From Candidatus Aerophobota bacterium (GTDB lineage: Bacteria > Aerophobota > Aerophobia > Aerophobales > B3-G15): a stretch of DNA of 9,627 nucleotides. Both the position numbers and the translations under genes were made by a program. The stretch covers positions 1 to 9,627 of the forward strand of contig JAUWZM010000091.1 in the NCBI GenBank assembly GCA_030615365.1, written 5' to 3'. The notes below the pieces were generated by a model. That model was not told the DNA's origin. It did no database searches and was given only the letters and a program-made list of their open reading frames with translations. Every line of letters begins with the position of its first letter. Within the stretch, counting starts at the first letter, position 1. This document shows, in pieces, positions 6,532 to 9,627 of the stretch.

Positions 6532-8490
6532 TTACTTCTTCCAGAAGAGTTGGTATATACGATTAAGCACACCCAGCCCTATATCAAAAGCACAAGGATA
6601 GGAATCGGTATCAACGTTTCCCAGATTAACATTAGCTATAGCGGGCAATGGTATCCAGGCTACAGTACCAATTTCCCAAATGTTCTCAGCCCAAATATCA
6701 AAGACCTCTTGCAGCGCCTTGTTTTTTTCTTCATCCGAAAGAAATGGAGCTTCATCGTACAAGGACCACATTCTTTTAGCTTCTTCTGGTGGCTCTTCGC
6801 CTTTCTCACCCTTTGTATTCCACCAGGTCATCCACTGTCGGGCAAAGAAATGTCCCTTAATACGAGTGTTCATGCCTGTTGCAATCACGGATTCTGCAGT
6901 TTGACCTGTGCCCCAGGTGCCAATCATATATGTACCGGCAGCAAAACAAGTTGCTAGATAACTTTGACTTCCCACTTTGACAAAAGTCTTAATCCCAACT
7001 GCTTCCCAGTACCCTTTGATAAGCTCACTTTGCTCAACTTTTATGGTTACGTCATGGAGTATTATCAGGCTGAAAGGTTCACCATCAGGTCTGAGGCGAT
7101 ACCCCTCTTTATCCCTTTTATCCATTCCCATTTCATCTAAAAATTGATTAGCTCTTTCTGGATCATATTCAGCATAAGATCGAGCCCATTCCTCTTTGTA
7201 AAAGCTACAACTTGGATGAACTGTTATTTGTTGTGGTGTGCCTTTCCCTAAAAACAAAAGCTCATTGATTTCCTCACGATCAATGGCTAAAGATAAGGCT
7301 CGGCGAAATCTCACATCTCTTAAGATCTCAGCTATAATCGGATCCTCAGTATAATTCTGGGAAACTATATAGCCAGGAATTGAAACATAAAAACTGGGAC
7401 CTAACCAAACCTTATATCCTCCTTTTTCTGCTCCTTCCATAAGAACGGGATAATTATCTATCATAGATCCGTAAGGCTGATAATCGTATTCTCCGGATAC
7501 CATTCTCAGGACAAGTACCTCTGTATTCCCAAATATAGTAGCTTTAATCGTATCGGTATAGGGAAGTTGATTGCCAGCAGTATCTATTTTGAAATAGTAA
7601 GGGTTTCTCTCGTATACTACTCCTTCAGGTATTATTTGTTTTGTTACCCAGGGGCCAAGAGATGGAATGTCTGGATTGGGTTGTTTAATGAACCAAAAAT
7701 CTCTTTTTACATTAAAAAGCTGCCACCAATGATCGTAATTATTTTCTTTTGCCAGCTCATCTGCTTGAGGGTTATAGTTTATGTGATACTTTTCAAGAGC
7801 GTGCTTGGGGAGGAAAATATAGTTTTGACCTCCCTTGCATGTGGTACCAGATAGATACCAGACTATACTCCAATAGGGTTTGCTAAAGTGGAAGCTAACT
7901 GTGTAATCATCTACTTTTTCTACAATCGCTAACTTGCCACCTGGCGACCATTCTTTAGGTTTAACGGGTGTGATTTCATCATTCAAGATGACATCCTTCC
8001 AGTAAAAAAGAATATCATCTGCAGTGAAAGGTGCACCATCTGACCACTTCATTCCTTTTCTGAGATACAAGGTAAGAGTTTTTCCTTCATCTGAGAATTC
8101 CCAATCTTTGGCAATGTTGGGCACTACTTTTTCAGCTTTACGATCCATAAGAAGCATATATTCCATCGTAAAAATTGAAGCTGGAAACCACATAGCCGCA
8201 GAGCACATACCTAAGCGGAGGGTTCCGCCATATATCCCAACCTCCTCAAATGGTTTGTCCACTAAAGGCTCCTCAGGAAGTCTTTCCTCTACTGGAGGAA
8301 GCTCACCGGCGGCTACTTTTAATCTTAGCTCAGGAGCTTCATGGAACTTCTCTATTTTATTTCCAGTAGCTTCCTCATACTCTTGCAGGGTGGACCAACC
8401 CCAGTTTGTCTCGGCTAAAAGTGGAGCTGCTGAGAACAGGCATATTGCCCCACTTAACAAAACAACCATTAATTTTCTTATCACTTTCAT
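6532..8490 (-). CDS. Family-5 ABC transporter solute-binding protein (extracellular)
   Basis: From ATG 8490 the product has 652 residues, long for this family (usually ~500-600). Residues 1-26 form a signal peptide: a basic start, a hydrophobic core, and a likely signal-peptidase I cut after PLLA. A Cys at residue 17 lies within the core and has no lipobox. The mature N-terminus holds an acidic, Pro-rich stretch (~47-82). The SBP_bac_5 signature follows: PNIAKDWEFSDEGKTLTLYL (124-143) and KWSDGAPFTADDILFYWKD (148-166), then later the RALSLAIDR segment. Such proteins deliver oligopeptides or oligosaccharides to a membrane permease. The neighbouring hydrolases and sugar enzymes favour an oligosaccharide or glycoside. 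No permease or ATPase genes occur in the window. The start is uncertain: AAGGAG is only 1 base from this ATG but 7 bases from GTG 8484, and a perfect site lies further up at 8551-8538 (GTG 8544 in frame). Confidence 0.9.
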   Translation of the reverse strand: MKVIRKLMVVLLSGAICLFSAAPLLAETNWGWSTLQEYEEATGNKIEKFHEAPELRLKVAAGELPPVEERLPEEPLVDKPFEEVGIYGGTLRLGMCSAAMWFPASIFTMEYMLLMDRKAEKVVPNIAKDWEFSDEGKTLTLYLRKGMKWSDGAPFTADDILFYWKDVILNDEITPVKPKEWSPGGKLAIVEKVDDYTVSFHFSKPYWSIVWYLSGTTCKGGQNYIFLPKHALEKYHINYNPQADELAKENNYDHWWQLFNVKRDFWFIKQPNPDIPSLGPWVTKQIIPEGVVYERNPYYFKIDTAGNQLPYTDTIKATIFGNTEVLVLRMVSGEYDYQPYGSMIDNYPVLMEGAEKGGYKVWLGPSFYVSIPGYIVSQNYTEDPIIAEILRDVRFRRALSLAIDREEINELLFLGKGTPQQITVHPSCSFYKEEWARSYAEYDPERANQFLDEMGMDKRDKEGYRLRPDGEPFSLIILHDVTIKVEQSELIKGYWEAVGIKTFVKVGSQSYLATCFAAGTYMIGTWGTGQTAESVIATGMNTRIKGHFFARQWMTWWNTKGEKGEEPPEEAKRMWSLYDEAPFLSDEEKNKALQEVFDIWAENIWEIGTVAWIPLPAIANVNLGNVDTDSYPCAFDIGLGVLNRIYQLFWKK

Positions 8491-8537
8491 ACTCCTTATT
8501 CTTTTATTTTCTAGTCTCGTCTTATTATTTTTTTCCA

Positions 8538-8551
8538 GGATCACCTCCTTT
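8538..8551 (-). promoter_or_regulatory. Perfect 14-base anti-16S Shine-Dalgarno sequence without an adjacent start
   Basis: The minus strand reads AAAGGAGGTGATCC, the full complement of the 16S rRNA 3' tail (GGATCACCTCCTTT). In the binding-protein frame the only nearby starts are GTG 8544, which lies inside the site, and CTG 8538, 5 bases past AGGAGG. The probable signal-peptide start is about 48 bases downstream with its own AAGGAG. This may be the true initiation site giving an 18-20-residue longer N-terminus, or a ribosome loading or standby site. Confidence 0.6.
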
Positions 8552-8606
8552 GAGATTTCTTTATTTCCTCTTCCCCGGAGATTTTAGCTTCCTCAAAAAG
8601 TTAGCC

Positions 8607-8915
8607 TTACTTATAATCCAAAGCTATCATTAAGAAGGTCTCTAATTTAGGAGAGATGAATTCCAGATAGTCTTTTTTCACCTCATAGGCTAATTCTTTT
8701 TCCTGGGGAAGCTTTATTAATCTTTGAGGTTTTTTTCCATCTAGTCTTACCCTCAGCTTTATTCCTTCTACAGGAATATTAGGCAGCTGGGCTTGAAAGT
8801 TAAGAAGGTTAATAAGATATCGCTTCTTATCCTTTTGATGAAAAGAGATTATCTCTACAGATTTGAGAGCATCTGTTTCCAGAAAAAGTGGTTTTGGGCA
8901 GAGCATTTTAATTAA
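8607..8915 (-). repeat. 3'-terminal segment nearly identical to the hydrolase gene at 4283-6364
   Basis: This is the partner of 4283-4591, in direct orientation and collinear without gaps, with the longest exact run at 8767-8819. About 89% of the encoded residues are identical here, against about 61% in the preceding 161 codons of the same gene pair. Confidence 0.9.
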
Positions 8916-9627
8916 ATTGGCAAAGATGAGGCGGTGAGTATCGTGTCCTACTGATTCTAAATCCACAGCAACATACAGAGCTTTCCCTTTCCCGTATTGA
9001 TTTAAGATGATAGAGGGATACTCAGTGGGAATACCTGGGGGATTGCTGTGAATGGAGGCAAAATGACTTGGATCTTTGGGATTGGTGTAAGGTAGAGTAA
9101 GGGTAGCTATAACTTTTGTTTTCTCTTTTGGCTTTACCTTTAACTGGGAGGAAAGAATAGCTAAGGGATACCTATCAGAGTAATAAAAGGGGAAAAGTTC
9201 CTTTTTTTCTTTAGGAGAAATGTAAGTAACTGTTTCCTCTGTTTCTTCTAAGCAGGAGATGCCAAAGACATCGGATAGGAGAAAATCCTTTCCTCTTTCC
9301 CCTTGTTTAGTGATAAGTGAGGTGTACTTACTGGCATAAAGGCTGCCACCTGAGGCGACAAAGTTTTTTAGTGCCTCAACTTCTTCCTCATCAATCATTA
9401 TTAGATTGGGCAGAATAATAACCTGGTAGGAGGAAAGGTCCTTAAGGTTTTTCTTGGTGATAACACCAAAGGGAATATGGTGATTTAAAAGGGATTTTGC
9501 AGCACCAAGAGCGGCTTGAGAATGAGGAGGAACTTTAGTGATATTGAAAGGAGCCTCACTGACTTTTTTACCGTTATCGGCAAGAGTAATCCTTGACTCA
9601 AGACCAAGGTAAATCCCAACATCCTGG
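8607..9627 (-). CDS. C-terminal part of a second GHL6/GH42M-type putative glycoside hydrolase (partial)
   Basis: The frame is open from the stop at 8607 to the right edge, giving 339 codons plus one extra base. The internal ATG at 9398 is not the start: the 76 codons before it continue the homology, with QDVGIY at the visible beginning and HIPFGVITKKNLK further on, matching residues from ~356 of the full-length paralogue. What is visible is therefore the trimerisation-like Rossmann domain (LPNLIMIDEEE, ASGGSL) and the C-terminal beta domain. The catalytic barrel lies outside the window. One single-residue gap and a divergent patch separate the copies in the linker near 9545, and the C-terminal 102 residues are almost the same. 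It ends about 60 bases before the perfect Shine-Dalgarno site of the binding-protein gene, so the two are probably co-transcribed. Function is inferred only through the paralogue; a different substrate or linkage is plausible. Confidence 0.85.
   Translation of the reverse strand, partial: QDVGIYLGLESRITLADNGKKVSEAPFNITKVPPHSQAALGAAKSLLNHHIPFGVITKKNLKDLSSYQVIILPNLIMIDEEEVEALKNFVASGGSLYASKYTSLITKQGERGKDFLLSDVFGISCLEETEETVTYISPKEKKELFPFYYSDRYPLAILSSQLKVKPKEKTKVIATLTLPYTNPKDPSHFASIHSNPPGIPTEYPSIILNQYGKGKALYVAVDLESVGHDTHRLIFANLIKMLCPKPLFLETDALKSVEIISFHQKDKKRYLINLLNFQAQLPNIPVEGIKLRVRLDGKKPQRLIKLPQEKELAYEVKKDYLEFISPKLETFLMIALDYK

Noticed and set aside
6517..6957. Plus-strand open frames opposite the binding-protein gene (also 6680-6904, 7567-7854, 8024-8587, 8406-8633).
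   Set aside because: They are antisense to a well-supported gene with clear family signatures and have no convincing starts.
8440..8490. Cys in the signal peptide of the binding protein as a lipoprotein anchor.
   Set aside because: The preceding residues (SGAI) do not form a lipobox, and a good signal-peptidase I site follows at PLLA; anchoring by other means remains possible.
8538..8551. Plus strand ggatcacctccttt looks like the 3' end of a 16S rRNA gene.
   Set aside because: Nothing upstream on the plus strand resembles rRNA; it lies before a coding gene on the other strand and is better read as an extended Shine-Dalgarno.

Overview
The window reads as part of a sugar-foraging locus of a bacterium. 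Every supportable gene lies on the minus strand, so transcription runs from high to low coordinates. The DNA is moderately AT-rich, and most starts carry strong GGAGG-type ribosome binding sites. The protein types (a family-5 solute-binding protein, large GHL6-like glycosidases with a GH42-type trimerisation-like domain, an FGGY kinase) recall anaerobic fermenters such as Thermotogota, Atribacterota, Firmicutes or related candidate phyla. I cannot place the organism more precisely from sequence alone.

Layout in transcription order. (1) 9627-8607: the 3' part of a putative glycoside hydrolase, cut by the window edge. (2) 8490-6532: a secreted family-5 ABC solute-binding protein with no permease genes beside it, followed by a weak hairpin. 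(3) 6364-4283: a complete paralogue of the first gene, so two related hydrolases flank the binding protein. (4) 4282-3926: a 357-base gene-free stretch with a candidate promoter and GTAGG repeats. (5) 3925-2396: an FGGY carbohydrate kinase, overlapping by 4 bases (ATGA) a phosphomannose-isomerase-like cupin protein at 2399-1170. (6) 1024-425: a class II aldolase starting at TTG. (7) 141-1: the start of another gene that runs off the left edge. It was recognised from a good ribosome binding site and an open frame, and is possibly a further glycosidase.

Taken together the locus suggests this scheme. Extracellular glycans or glycosides are bound as oligomers by the solute-binding protein. They are trimmed by the paired hydrolases and perhaps by the left-edge gene product. 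The released sugar is isomerised by the cupin enzyme, phosphorylated by the FGGY kinase and cleaved by the class II aldolase. Isomerase, kinase, aldolase is the classic logic of L-fucose and L-rhamnose catabolism. Here, however, the isomerase position is taken by a phosphomannose-isomerase-like protein rather than FucI or RhaA, so the substrate is open. That substitution and the partly homogenised hydrolase pair are the most interesting points. No CRISPR, rRNA, tRNA or insertion sequence was found.
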